Assembly (NCBI GenBank): GCA_963575745.1
Contig: CAUYUJ010000675.1
Location: forward strand, 1 to 64,000
Reading direction: 5' to 3'
From: Prorocentrum cordatum
Taxonomy: Eukaryota; Sar; Dinophyceae; Prorocentrales; Prorocentraceae
DNA: 64,000 nt
The notes under the pieces were generated by a model that had not been told where the DNA came from, did no database searches, and saw only the letters and a program-made list of their open reading frames with translations. Both the position numbers and the translations under genes were made by a program. Numbering within the stretch: position 1 is the first letter of the stretch; each line of letters starts with the position of its first letter. Positions 1 to 10,600 of this stretch are shown here, in pieces.

Positions 1-84
1 CCTCGTCCTCCTCGTCCTCCTCGTCCTCCTCCCCCTCATTCCTCCTCCTCTTCTTCCTCCTCCTCTTCCTCCTCCTCCTCCTCA
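1..84. repeat. CCT-type trinucleotide array
   Basis: Interrupted (CCT/CGT)n tract at the left edge. Long reading frames across it are artefacts of the triplet period. Confidence 0.9.
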
Positions 85-150
85 CCGCCCCTCCCCGTAA
101 CATCGCGACAGATCACGACCAGAGTCCGAGACCCCATCATTCTGCTGCAC

Positions 151-305
151 GGCTCGGACCGGATCCATCTGTGATGCTCCTGGGGCCTGGAGTGGTGCGA
201 GAGCGCCCGGCTCGACAAGAGGGCGACGCCAGGACACTGCTCGGGCCGGATCGGTCGGTGATGGCCTCGGGGCCTGGAATGATGCGAGAACGCCCGGCTT
301 GAAAA
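151..305. repeat. Two-copy tandem duplication, period about 87 bp
   Basis: Two diverged copies of a unit containing GGGGCCTGG, then GGTGCGAGAGCGCCCGGCT in the first copy and an ATGATGCGAGAACG version in the second. No gene is recognised between 85 and 364 apart from this duplication. Confidence 0.75.
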
Positions 306-363
306 AGTGGCGGCCCCAAGATCTCCTCGCGCGCGAGCACTTCGGCCCCGATGGCCGATGACC

Positions 364-457
364 GATGGCGGAGGAGGAGGAGGAGGAGGAGGAGGAGGAG
401 GAGGAGGGAGGAGGAGGAGGAGGAGGAGGAGGGAGGAGGAGGAGGAGGAGGAGGACT
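364..457. repeat. GGA trinucleotide array
   Basis: Nearly pure (GGA)n with a few GGGA interruptions. It forms a poly-Glu/Gly leader in frame with the retrotransposon ORF1 that follows, which makes the true start of that ORF uncertain. Confidence 0.95.
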
Positions 458-3424
458 GGCGCGAAGCCCATTTGGCCTCTGGCGATCTGGGCCTGCGACC
501 GATCGCTCGGTCAGGGTCGATCGGCGCCAGCCGCCCGATCGATCCCGCCTCGCAGGCCGATCGCGAGGCCGGGCTCCGCGCGCCGCGGATCGGCGATCCG
601 CCGCCGCCGCTGCCGCGCCCTGGCCCCCCGCCTGGCGGCTGCCGCGCGCCTCGGCGCGCCCAGGAGAGGCCCGACGCCCGAGCCCGCCTGGCACAGGCGG
701 CAGAGGGAGCGCCGGGCGTCGGCGCGGGCCCTCCTGCGCGTCTTGAAGGCTGCCGACACGCTCAGCAGCCACCACTCGGCGCAGAAGCACCAGCGCAACC
801 AGCAGTACGAGCTGCAGGACTTCGAGACCAGCAAGATGGCGACCAACACGAAGTCTCACGGCCATCCAGTGGGGGCCAAACCGTGGCCATGGAGGTCAAG
901 TACACCAGCGTCTGGATCCGCTCATCGCCGACACAATGGAGGGCAAAGACAGCAGCAGCCACGGTACCAGCACCAGCACAACCAGCACCACCACAACTCC
1001 CACCACGACGAGGATCGACAGCAGCACAACGACGTCCACTATCAACAGAAGTATCAGTACGACTCCACGACATCGAGAACGAAGCGGACTCCATCAAGGA
1101 GACGCCACCAGGCCCCCGAAGACTCCACCAACGACCACCGACATCTGCCAAAGCTTACGAAACGACAATTGGAGGTCACTGACAAGATAATGCCCGCCCT
1201 TCTTTCGGAGGCCAAGGGACACGAGAGCTTTTCTCTTCCTCCCGACGAGCCAGACATACGTCGGGTATGGCACGCCACCAAGGTGGCGAGGATGGCACGT
1301 CTCGCCGACCAAGTACATGGAGCCATGCAAGCACAAGTCGACCCAACCCGCCTCATCGAGGAGCTAGCCATAGTCAAGACCATGATCCACCTGCTGGACA
1401 CACCGACGGCTCGCATCGCACAATACAGATCCCAAGTGGAGTCACGGATCCAGAGACAGCAGACCGTCGAGAGCCAGCTCAATGACCTCAATAAGGAGCA
1501 CGACGAAATCAAGGGCGAGATCGCATCCCTCAAGGCACTCATCTCCGAGGCCAAGAAGTATCGAGAACACGCTGAACTTTACGAAGACAGCTGTGACGGG
1601 GACGGTGAAGACGACGGGCGCCATCGAGTCAGAGGCAAGACACCACACCCCGAGAGACGACAACGACCACCATCTCGGCAACCCGCGTCTGAGCCAGCGC
1701 CTGCTCCGACCACCAACGACGGCAGCGACCTGCGGAACCTCATCGACGTGCTGACGAGGAGAGTGGATGAGCAGCAGCGCAACCACGGGATACACCAACA
1801 CCATCTGGCGTTTCTCCATCATGAACGAGCCGAATCCGAACAACAAGAAGCACAGCGTCAACGGCAGACCGAGCAGATTCAGGAGCTTTCGCAACACTTA
1901 CAGCACTGCCGAGTACAACTCCAGCAGGCACAAATCCAGCAGAGACAGTCGTACTACGAAGAGATCCAAGTCTTCCGACAACGCGAGGAGCGGCTCCGAC
2001 ACGAGGCTCACGAATCCATCACGGAGAACATGGCTCACTACCAGCAGAAGGAGGCCTACCTGCGCGACCAGCTCAGGGAGGAAGAGTCAGCTCACCTCGC
2101 CACGTTCATCAACCAGAGGAAGCAAGAGGAAGAGACTTTCCGACACCAGCTACAGGAGAATGCGGAGATCATGGTCAAACAATATCAACAACGATGCCAC
2201 GAACAACAGCAGCGTCTTCTCTCAGAGAAAGCTCAGGCCCAGCAGGACATCAGCAACATCGCGAGGCTTGAACAGAACCAGCTACAGGATGCTAAGGAGC
2301 TACTTTTGGAGGAGTTCGGACAGGTCCAGGCTCAGAAGTACCGTACCTTGATGGCCCAGAGCGAGTACAACAGCGAGATCGACAAGCTTCGAGGATCTTC
2401 CAGTGACATGCAACGCTTCGAGAATGAACTCCAGGAGCAGCACCAACTCCAACTACAGGAGCACCTTCAGCAACACAGACAGGAGCGCGAGCGACTGCAT
2501 TGCGAACTACGGCAAGCCCACGAGTTCGGCACAAGCATCGACGTGGACATCCTCAGGGAGCTCGACACACAACTCCAAGAACGAGACGAGGAAGACGCAC
2601 GACTGCAAGCCCAAGCAGACGCTGAACAAGCACAAGTCGACAAACAGATACAAGCGGCACTCGACCTGCTGACACCACCCCCTACCTCCGACGACTCGGG
2701 CTATCAACTCTACTTCAGAAACCGAGGCAGCAGTAGTGGTGGACAGCCCAGCGGCAGCGGACAGCGCAACAGCACACCACCACCACGACCAGCACCTGTG
2801 ACGCCAAACGCCACTCCTGTTGCGCGACGCCCATGCCACGACGCCGACGACGCCAGCGTGCACACTCCAATTCCAGCTGACGACGACGACCTTTGCAGCC
2901 CAACCCCCGTTGCGAGCGATGCATATCCCTTCCCTGTCCCCACGCCTTTACCGACCCCCGCCTCGCACACGCCGATCCCCACCGAGCAGCCTACGCCCAT
3001 CGACTTCCACCCACCCGACCCGCAGAATGACCGACCCAGCTCGGCGCCACCACCACGCACCAGAAGGACAGACTCAACTCAACACAACCACCCATCCACT
3101 ACTCTTCTCATCGACATCACCTCCGACGACGACGCACCGCCACCTTCCACCCCAGTGCGCATTCCACTAGCCGACATATCCCCTACCGCACCGATGCAGC
3201 CAATCCAACCACCACCCCGCTTCCACCTCGCCACGCCAGACCGCGCCACCTCCGCTCCACCGCCCCGCACCGCCCTCCGAAAAAACGGATCATCTAGACG
3301 AGCGACCAAGCCAAAGAAAGTCCGTATCTGCGACATCGGAGACGGCTTCGCAGACCCAGGAGACCGAGTGCCAACCTTCCTCAACGACGAGGAAGTCCCT
3401 GCAGTCAACTCGCCAAAAAACTAA
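365..3424 (+). CDS. Retrotransposon ORF1: Gln/Glu-rich coiled-coil protein
   Basis: The frame is open for 1,019 codons from ATG 365. The first codons are only the GGA array (poly-Glu/Gly), so the ATG at 836 (862 codons) is an equally good start. From about residue 310 to 780 the protein is heptad-like and very rich in Q, E, R and H, which suggests a long coiled coil typical of LINE ORF1 RNA-binding or multimerising proteins. The last 230 residues are Pro/Ser/Thr/Asp-rich and probably disordered. I see no CCHC knuckle or RRM. The frame ends at TAA 3422-3424, directly after the slippery run AAAAAAC, and the ORF2 frame is already open from 3298, overlapping by 127 nt. The role as an ORF1 protein is inferred from position and composition, not from a recognised family. 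Confidence 0.75.
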   Translation: MAEEEEEEEEEEEEGGGGGGGGGRRRRRRRTGAKPIWPLAIWACDRSLGQGRSAPAARSIPPRRPIARPGSARRGSAIRRRRCRALAPRLAAAARLGAPRRGPTPEPAWHRRQRERRASARALLRVLKAADTLSSHHSAQKHQRNQQYELQDFETSKMATNTKSHGHPVGAKPWPWRSSTPASGSAHRRHNGGQRQQQPRYQHQHNQHHHNSHHDEDRQQHNDVHYQQKYQYDSTTSRTKRTPSRRRHQAPEDSTNDHRHLPKLTKRQLEVTDKIMPALLSEAKGHESFSLPPDEPDIRRVWHATKVARMARLADQVHGAMQAQVDPTRLIEELAIVKTMIHLLDTPTARIAQYRSQVESRIQRQQTVESQLNDLNKEHDEIKGEIASLKALISEAKKYREHAELYEDSCDGDGEDDGRHRVRGKTPHPERRQRPPSRQPASEPAPAPTTNDGSDLRNLIDVLTRRVDEQQRNHGIHQHHLAFLHHERAESEQQEAQRQRQTEQIQELSQHLQHCRVQLQQAQIQQRQSYYEEIQVFRQREERLRHEAHESITENMAHYQQKEAYLRDQLREEESAHLATFINQRKQEEETFRHQLQENAEIMVKQYQQRCHEQQQRLLSEKAQAQQDISNIARLEQNQLQDAKELLLEEFGQVQAQKYRTLMAQSEYNSEIDKLRGSSSDMQRFENELQEQHQLQLQEHLQQHRQERERLHCELRQAHEFGTSIDVDILRELDTQLQERDEEDARLQAQADAEQAQVDKQIQAALDLLTPPPTSDDSGYQLYFRNRGSSSGGQPSGSGQRNSTPPPRPAPVTPNATPVARRPCHDADDASVHTPIPADDDDLCSPTPVASDAYPFPVPTPLPTPASHTPIPTEQPTPIDFHPPDPQNDRPSSAPPPRTRRTDSTQHNHPSTTLLIDITSDDDAPPPSTPVRIPLADISPTAPMQPIQPPPRFHLATPDRATSAPPPRTALRKNGSSRRATKPKKVRICDIGDGFADPGDRVPTFLNDEEVPAVNSPKN

Positions 3425-3470
3425 CGAGGCCCTCACCCCCTGGGGGGCAACTGGCCCAGGGGGAGCGGCC
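3415..3470 (+). promoter_or_regulatory. Putative programmed -1 ribosomal frameshift signal
   Basis: The heptamer A AAA AAC lies at 3415-3421 with ORF1 codons AAA and AAC in the 0 frame, and the ORF1 stop TAA follows at once. After a spacer (TAACGA) comes a GC-rich stem-loop. Its core is CCCCCTGGG (3436-3444) paired with CCCAGGGGG (3455-3463), and an outer stem pairs GGCC at 3428-3431 with GGCC at 3467-3470. A -1 slip places ribosomes in the ORF2 frame, whose first in-frame ATG is only at 3634. This is the textbook arrangement of slippery site, 5-9 nt spacer and stable structure. Function is inferred. Confidence 0.75.
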
Positions 3471-6400
3471 CAGCATTACACCAGAAGACTGCCAGCGCAA
3501 CGACGGCACTTCCGACTCCTGCAGTGGTTATGCCGACGACATCAAGCGCCGATTATTTGAGCCCCTGGTGAGCTACGATTCACCACGCGACACTTCACAA
3601 GTTTCACCTACCCTCTCAACAGCCAACAGAGGCATGCGCGATGGGGAGAGCGCACCTCCAGACCTGTACGAGCACGGCGACATGTGGGAAATCCACACAC
3701 CGCCCAACATACCACAGCCTAGTAGTGGACCGTGGACCATCCCCTCGGCCTCTACCTCTCGCTTGGGGAGCGCGAGAAGGCTGTCTCACACAGACCCCAT
3801 ACTAGAACCACATACACTAGCGGACCGACCAACTACTGCCACCCGACCCCGACGGCAGCATGTCGACTCACATCCTCCACCAGCGGAAGCCCAGTCACGG
3901 TCGATCCCGACGATGACGACGCCACCGCCTACGCCTCGAGAGGAAGAATCGCTTTGTGAGTACGACACAGGGGGGGGGCAAGAACGACCAGAGCCACCAA
4001 CAAGGCATCGACGCACTAGCCATTTTGGCCAAGATGGCGATCGAGACCGACAATTTTGTGACCTACTGAGCCGGCCATGTACATCAATTCCCTGCCGGCC
4101 ACAACCTCCCATTTTTGACTCCCCTGAAGTTACCCAGATGCCACACGGACAGACCAACCTGCCGAATGCGGAGAGCCACGAGGCAGCACGGCATGTCCGC
4201 TTCTCCCGCGAGGTCCACACCCGCGACCAGGAGACCGACAATATCCTCTACCACATCGACTTCGACGAGCAGGAGCCCTTACTCCAGCACCTTCGACGAC
4301 TTCAGGCTCCCAGGCTTACCTTCGAATTTACCGAACGATGCCACAACGAAGTTTCAGATTACATGATGCGAACATTCCCATACCGACAGCTCCTACGAGA
4401 TTCTCGCCTGCACTTATACACCGACGGCTCCAAACACCCACGCCAACATGGTCAAGACGGATGGTCAGTGGTACTCGTCGGTGAAGACGAAGAAGGTTTC
4501 TCTTTTCAAGGCGCAATAGTCGGCAAGCACCGCGACTCCACCCTCGTGGAGATCCAAAACCTCACGGACAACGAGACCACCTCGACATCCAGCGAGATCA
4601 CAGCGCTCATCTGGGCGCTCGCCTACATCATCCACAAGGACATCAACCACAGGATATCGGTCCACTCCGACTCGCTGGGAGCGATCCAACTGGCCAGGAT
4701 GGAGGCTTTTACTAACCGAGACGCCCACCTCGTGCAGCTACTGGTGATCATGTACTCGCACGTCAAGGAATATGTCGACCTGCGTCACGTTCACGCCCAC
4801 GAGATGAACCCCTGGAACGAAGTTGCCGACGCCGCAGCCAACTACGCCCGCATCGAGGACTACCCGCACCCACAACCTGAATGGGCTAACATACTCAACG
4901 CGTCCCCTCAGCGCTGCTGGGAATTCCTACTTGACGCCGACAACCACACCAAGGACGCTTACCCATCCTTTTCACCTGGGATGCTCAAGGCCCAACGCGT
5001 CGATACTACGGCAACGACAGCCCACCTCTCGACACCAACCAAGTCCACGAAGACCTCGACAGAGATAGATGTCAACATCGCCACCTACAACATCCAGTCA
5101 GGGCGCGAACCTGGCCACGGCGCTCGACGACGCAAAGAAAAGATACACAAGCTCAGAAAGACAATGCTCAACCTGTACATGGAGGACCTCCACCTGATTG
5201 GCATCCAGGAAGCCCGCACGCCCTGGGGAGTTCGCAGCGGCAACGACATCACCAGCACGAGTGCGTACGCCTACCACGTCATCTCAGGGGGGCACGATCA
5301 GTACAACCTCGGCTGCGAGCTCCACATACTCACCAGCAAGCCGTACGGAAAGGCAGGAGCCAAGGACCTCTACTTCCGCCCCGATCAGTTCACCGTCATC
5401 GAGCACAGCCCTCGGCATCTCGTAGTAAGGATCGAAGCCCCAGGATTTCGACATACAGTCTGCGTCGCCCATGCACCACATTCTCGAGCTAAACCACACG
5501 AGAAGGATACCTTCTGGGAGATGATCGAGTGCGCAACGTCTAACCACAATATCAACATCTTCCTCATCGATGCCAACGCTCGAACAGGCAGCTTATGCAG
5601 CCAGGCAATCGGCGATCAAGGCTTCAAGCAAAAGGAGGACGACAACGGCGAACGCTTCCACAAGGTCCTGCAAGGCAACTCTCTCATAGCCGCGAACACC
5701 TTCAAAAGCGGAGGCCAGGACCACTACACATGGGACTCAGGCAAGGACGTACATAGACTGGACTACATAGTGGTTGGCCACGAGCTTTTCGACTCCATAT
5801 CCCACACGTCCGTAATGTACGGTATCGACACAGAACACGACCACTCACAAAAGAACGACCACTTCCCCGTCAAGGCTAACCTCGCCTACACCGTCGAGAC
5901 CGCCTACCAGCACGGCACGCCCAAGCTCGACACCGCTAAGCTCGACTCCGAGACAGCCAAGAACGACTTTCAACGACGCCTGCAGCAGATCCAACACCCC
6001 CCCTGGGAGACCAACCTCAACGACCATACCAAGAGCATCGTCGATCAGATAAAGGACGCAGCATACGCCAGCTTCAAGAAGCAGCACCATGCCCCCCGCA
6101 AGCCCTACATTACCGAGGCCTCCTACGCTCTTCTTAGATTCCGACGCACCCTCATTAAGACGATCCGCATCGTGAAAAGGAATGGAATTGGCTCCAAGAA
6201 GTCACGCAGACGGATCCGATACACCGCGCACCTCATTGCAAACCAGTCAGCATCAGCGTCCCCTGACGACGTCATCCACCTCATGGACATCCCTGGATAC
6301 ACTCAGCTGATGATCAAGACCATCCTCTTCATCAACCATACGGACCCCGACCATACCACGGCTCCTTACCACGACGGTACCTACGGCACGACCACTTTCA

Positions 6401-7572
6401 CTACGAACCTTTTCGACTCATACTTGAGCTTCATCCAAGACACCGACCGCGTTCTCAGAATCCGCCTCGACCATGACCGCGACGCCCACCTTGAGAGCTT
6501 CTCCGACAATATGATATTATCAGCCGCAGGGAATGCCCCGCGGAAGGAATGGGCAAACGTGAGGGCCTTACTCACATACGGCGGCCGAACGCCTAAGAGA
6601 ACTCCGACTCCCAAAATACGCCAAGACGATAACGGAGCTCCACTCACGACGCCACAAGCCATTGCGGAGCACGCCCTTCGATACTACGGCAACATCGAGA
6701 ATGGCATCAACACCGACATCGAAGGCGTCGTCAAGCACTACAACAACAAGACTGCACACACCAAGCCGATACCCCACATCAACAACGTCCAGACCATCCA
6801 CAACCTGACAGCCGCCCTGGCAGCCTCCAAGAAAGGCAAACGCGGCGGGCCTGACGGGAACACCGACGACATGGCACGAGCGGCGCCGCGCCAGATTGCC
6901 CGACTTCTGCACCCCATCATGATGAAGATGCAGCTGATGACGACGGAGCCCATTTCGGCGAAGGGCGGATTCTCCACCCATTTCTCCAAAGGACAAGGAC
7001 AGCTTCATCTGCAGAAAGCCTACAGGGGCATCCTACTGAACAACACTATTGGCAAGATCAACAGCAAGTTCCTGAGAGGCCTCTTCCGCGACATCTTACC
7101 CGACCTGCTCATGGACACACAATGCGGCGCCGTCCCTCACAAGGCGACTGACTTCATCACCCACACCGCCTATACCTTCTTGGACGACTGCCGTGCACAG
7201 GCTCGCACGGGCAGCATACTCTTCCTGGACTTGAGAGAAGCATTTCATTCGGTAATAAGGGAGTTCATTTTCCAGCTGCCGACTCAGGAGGACGAGCTCG
7301 AAGATGTCATCGACAACATCGAGATTCCCATATGCCTCCTCCCCTCCCTACGACAACGGCTTCGCTGTCCAGCACATCTCAACGCCCACGTCGACGACTC
7401 CCACCTCTGCGCCCTCGTGGCCGACCACCACACGGCCAACTGGATGACCGCCAAGGGCACCGACGCATACGTGATCCCACGCGCCAGTACCAGGCCAGGG
7501 GTGCCATACTCCGACGCCGTCCTTCAACATGCATTTCTCCCTAGTGCTTCAGGCCATCGCCGACGACGCTGA
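3422..7572 (+). CDS. Retrotransposon ORF2, 5' part: RNase H, APE endonuclease and RT palm start
   Basis: Probably reached by -1 frameshifting from ORF1, because the frame has no early ATG (GTG at 3568, ATG at 3634). About 230 disordered residues precede an RNase H domain. Its acidic residues are D in YTDGS (codon 4423), E in SSEITAL (4594), D in HSDSLGA (4669) and a final H-x-D region (H 4798, D 4828). An APE/EEP endonuclease follows: N of TYNI (5089), E of IQEAR (5209), D-x-N of IDANAR (5569), D of RLDYIV (5761) and H of DHFPV (5860). The RT fingers show YRGILLNNTIGKI, and palm motif A is FLDLREAFHSV (D codon 7228). The reading leaves frame just after GVPYSDAV (motif B) and stops at 7570-7572. 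The other half continues from 7523 in the +1 frame. Confidence 0.88.
4017..4033 (+). other. Spliced-leader-like sequence inside ORF2
   Basis: TAGCCATTTTGGCCAAG matches the 3' part of the dinoflagellate trans-spliced leader (as I recall it, ...TAGCCATTTTGGCTCAAG) except for one missing T, and an ATG follows at once (4034). It lies in the linker before the RNase H domain and is read through in frame. It could be a retroposed leader relic or chance. Confidence 0.35.
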
Positions 7573-9715
7573 AGGGGCAGAAGATGGTGAGAGTGGCCAC
7601 CACATCCGCCCCTGCGACAACCCGCTCTTCTCTACGGCCCCGCATCAAGGCGGCAAGCTGACTAACATGTCCTTCGTCGACGACCTCACCGACTTCAACT
7701 CGACCACCAGCCACTCCGACATCATTGACATTACGAAAACTTCAGCCGAACGTCTATGCCGTACCGCCTTCACCTATGGGCTCAAGCCGCACCCAGACAA
7801 GACCAAGGTTATCATCTCCTTTAACGGGACGGGCTCCAACGTCGCACGCAGCAGGCTTGCACAGCAAAACATTACGTCAATCCAGCTGAGCATCATGTCG
7901 ATCTCGGTCCAGATCACAGACCAGCACCGACTCTTAGGCACTATCCTAACCAACGGCAGCATGGGACCCGAGGTACAGAATCGCATGCGACGAACCGAAG
8001 CTTCGGCACGAGCTCTTGAGAGGCAAATCCTAAGACGACGACGCCTACCCCGCAAAACGAAGATCAAGTACGTGCACGCCCTCTCGACCGCCTCATTGAC
8101 CTTCAACCATCACGTCTGGCCAACACTGACCCAGACCGACCACCAGCGCATCTCCAACGCCTACTCGAAGCCCTACCGCACGGCAGCTGGACTACCCAAG
8201 ACGAACTCGCAGCTTCATCATTTCACGGCCACCGAAGTAGTTGCTTACACAGGCATCCCCGACTTCGACCACCACCAGTCTGCTGGAAGGTTGCGATATT
8301 TACCACGGCTTCTACGACACGCTCCTCAGCAGCTCCTCCAACTGCTTGACAACCAGCGACGGAGGAAGGGCTCATGGACATACATGCTTTTCCAGGACTT
8401 CGATTTCCTGCGCACATACCTGGACGACCAGCGCTGGCCCACGACAAGCAAGCTCGACCCCGACGTTTTTGCATGGGCTCGCACCACGCCGAAGCACTTC
8501 ACCAACTCCGTCAACCTGGCCGTCACAAACTACATCCGCGCCTTTAAAGACCACGCCCACGCCGACAAGCTCACCAAGGTGCTCAGACCCGACGGCCCCA
8601 CGGGTGCGGACACTACGCCATCACGCGACAACGGCGCCTACAACTTCATCTGCTACGAGTGCGGAATCGTAACCAAGACAAAGCAGGGCATGGCAATACA
8701 TATCGGACGTGAACACCGACGACCTGAGCACCCGCGAAACTGGGCATCGGGTACGTCGTGCAGAATATGCCGCCAGAACTTCCACTCCTTCGCCAAGCTA
8801 GTGAAGCATCTAACCACGGTCGCCCGCTGCCGAAGGTCATGGCACATGTGGTACTTACAGGGACCTGCCCTCACGGAGGAGGACGTGGCCAACAACCAGT
8901 CGATCTACGCGACCAGCATAGCCGACAACAAACGCAGAGGACGCCCCGAACTATACCACCATATCCCTACCCATGCATCCGACGTCACTCCCTTACCATC
9001 ACTCGACCTATCACCTTCACCACCGCCATTCTTCCCGACAGTACCTGAGCTCACACCACCACCACCAGCCCACCACCCTCGAACACCGACCAGAAACAGA
9101 TCTCTTCTTTACCTCACCAACACCGAGAGACACCCGAACGATCTGTTGGACATCACGGACCAACGACTATGCTACAAGGGAATGGTGATGGAACGAGTTA
9201 TCATGACCTTCGACGACCTCTACTCTGTCGACCACCCATCACAGTACGACGCCCTCGACTCGATCCACCAACACATTCGACAAGGCGACTTCGCGGGAGT
9301 GATGATCAGCCTCTCATCCAGGACGTGGACAGACCAAGGCGAGGGCGACCAGCATGACAGAAAAGCAGCATCTTCAAGAACAACCACAGAACCCTGGGGC
9401 AGAGTAAGCCTTGGAGGCGAGGCAGCCGAACGACGACTGGTCGCGAACCACCATGCCCGCCTCGCCATCCACACATTCCACGTCGCCCACGTCGCCGAAG
9501 TACCAGCACTACTAGCACAATCTGCAGCCCCAGCAGGGACAACGACGATCTGGAACACTGAGATGATGTTCTACGCAGTGGAGAATCTCGCTACGAAGAG
9601 ACCGACCATGGTAGACGTCACCAGCAGCATCTATGCAGTATATTACGGCTCCTCCGACGAGCACGACAATCCAATCGACAATTTTGTCGCATCCATCGCG
9701 GGCAGCCCGAGCTGA
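7523..9715 (+). CDS. Retrotransposon ORF2, 3' part: RT palm/thumb and C2H2 fingers
   Basis: Continuation of the RT in the +1 frame relative to the 5' part. It starts with FNMHFSLVLQA, the rest of motif B, then catalytic motif C as FVDD (7673-7684), the TKVIISFNG region (motif D) and an HRLLGTIL thumb segment. Near the C-terminus are C-x2-C-x12-H-x4-H (about 8651-8716) and a second Cys/His cluster starting CRICRQNF (8758-8831), as in many LINE ORF2 tails. The remaining 280 residues are Pro/Thr/His-rich, and the frame stops at TGA 9713-9715. Removing one C at 7521-7522 restores a continuous ORF2, so this is either a single-base indel (mutation or assembly error) or a recoding site. Confidence 0.85.
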   Translation, partial: FNMHFSLVLQAIADDAEGAEDGESGHHIRPCDNPLFSTAPHQGGKLTNMSFVDDLTDFNSTTSHSDIIDITKTSAERLCRTAFTYGLKPHPDKTKVIISFNGTGSNVARSRLAQQNITSIQLSIMSISVQITDQHRLLGTILTNGSMGPEVQNRMRRTEASARALERQILRRRRLPRKTKIKYVHALSTASLTFNHHVWPTLTQTDHQRISNAYSKPYRTAAGLPKTNSQLHHFTATEVVAYTGIPDFDHHQSAGRLRYLPRLLRHAPQQLLQLLDNQRRRKGSWTYMLFQDFDFLRTYLDDQRWPTTSKLDPDVFAWARTTPKHFTNSVNLAVTNYIRAFKDHAHADKLTKVLRPDGPTGADTTPSRDNGAYNFICYECGIVTKTKQGMAIHIGREHRRPEHPRNWASGTSCRICRQNFHSFAKLVKHLTTVARCRRSWHMWYLQGPALTEEDVANNQSIYATSIADNKRRGRPELYHHIPTHASDVTPLPSLDLSPSPPPFFPTVPELTPPPPAHHPRTPTRNRSLLYLTNTERHPNDLLDITDQRLCYKGMVMERVIMTFDDLYSVDHPSQYDALDSIHQHIRQGDFAGVMISLSSRTWTDQGEGDQHDRKAASSRTTTEPWGRVSLGGEAAERRLVANHHARLAIHTFHVAHVAEVPALLAQSAAPAGTTTIWNTEMMFYAVENLATKRPTMVDVTSSIYAVYYGSSDEHDNPIDNFVASIAGSPS

Positions 9716-10437
9716 TCAGAGTTGGCCGTAACATGGCCCATGAAGATCAACAAGAGCGCGCACCACGGCAAGACCGCCGTAGCGCTCACGGAGACCGCCA
9801 ACAACATCAGGGACGCCCCCTCTAGGGAGAGGGGGGGGAGGACACGGTCCAGGTCTGACCTGGGCCGCCACCCGCGGGCAGGCCGTCATGGGGGTAGCTC
9901 TCTTCCCCTCAGGCCTTCAATGAGCCCCCTCCCCTCTCTCCACTTTGCCACCCCCATGTGGCCTCTCCCTCCCCCTCCTTAGCGGAACTTTTGACCCCCC
10001 CTCCCCGGACAGCGTTTGCCTTCTGGGGTCTGTTGTGGGGCGTAAGCATGCCTTGTATTTGTGTCGTCCTTTTTTCCCCCGCCCCTTCCCTGGCGGAGCC
10101 TTGACGGCTCCTTCCCTGGGCCTTCCTGGCGGGGGTCGTGTAGGGGGGGTGTTCCCCTCCAGCGCGCCTTCGGCGCACGCGCGGGCACGCCCGCGCGGAC
10201 GGCTGCGTCCCGCGAGGACATGGAGCCGCGAGCGAAGCGAAGCGAAGCGAAGGACTGGCGCGCGACTGCCTGGCGCGCGACTGCCCGCACGGCCGCCCCC
10301 CGGTTATCCGCTGTGGCGTCGCCCGCCTGCGCGAGGGCAGCCGCAAAGCGGCCGTTCCGCGGCTCCAGCATGCCCGCCTGTGGCGGGGGTCGTGCAGTCC
10401 AAAGCGAACGCGGCGGACCACCAGGAATGAGAACGTA
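9716..10437. other. Probable retrotransposon 3' UTR and unassigned GC-rich DNA
   Basis: Two hairpins follow the ORF2 stop: CCCCCTCT/AGAGGGGG with a 4-nt loop at 9816-9835, and CCAGG/CCTGG at 9849-9863. From about 9900 the sequence is C-rich and then GC-rich with CGCGCG tracts. No gene was recognised. Confidence 0.5.
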
Positions 10438-10564
10438 CCTCCTCCTCCTCCTCCTCCTCCTCCTCCTCCTCCTCCTCCTCCTCCTCCTCTTCCCTCCTCC
10501 TCCTCCTCCTCCTCCTCCTCCTCCCCTTCCTCCTCCTCCTCGTTCTCCTCCTCCTCCTCCTCCT
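10438..10564. repeat. CCT trinucleotide array
   Basis: Nearly pure (CCT)n with a few Cs inserted. Confidence 0.95.
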
Positions 10565-10600
10565 GTGTAGGGGTCCGGACCCTGCATCGAGGCGAGGTTC

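Larger units (their letters stand above)
365..9930 (+). mobile_element. Non-LTR (LINE-type) retrotransposon, two ORFs
   Basis: This is a near full-length element. In order it carries a coiled-coil ORF1, a -1 frameshift signal, and an ORF2 reading RNase H, APE-type endonuclease, reverse transcriptase and C2H2 zinc fingers. There are no LTRs and no integrase or protease. Neither terminus is certain: the 5' side runs into the GGA array and low-complexity GC-rich DNA, and the 3' side beyond the ORF2 stop has two small hairpins but no visible poly(A) or target duplication. All expected RNH, endonuclease and RT catalytic residues are present, so the copy is probably young, but one frame break in the RT at about 7522 would inactivate it unless it is read through. 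The RNH-first domain order is unusual for LINEs. Confidence 0.85.

Noticed and set aside
4034-4069. Short peptide starting at the ATG after the spliced-leader-like word
   Set aside because: Only 11 codons, and out of frame with ORF2.
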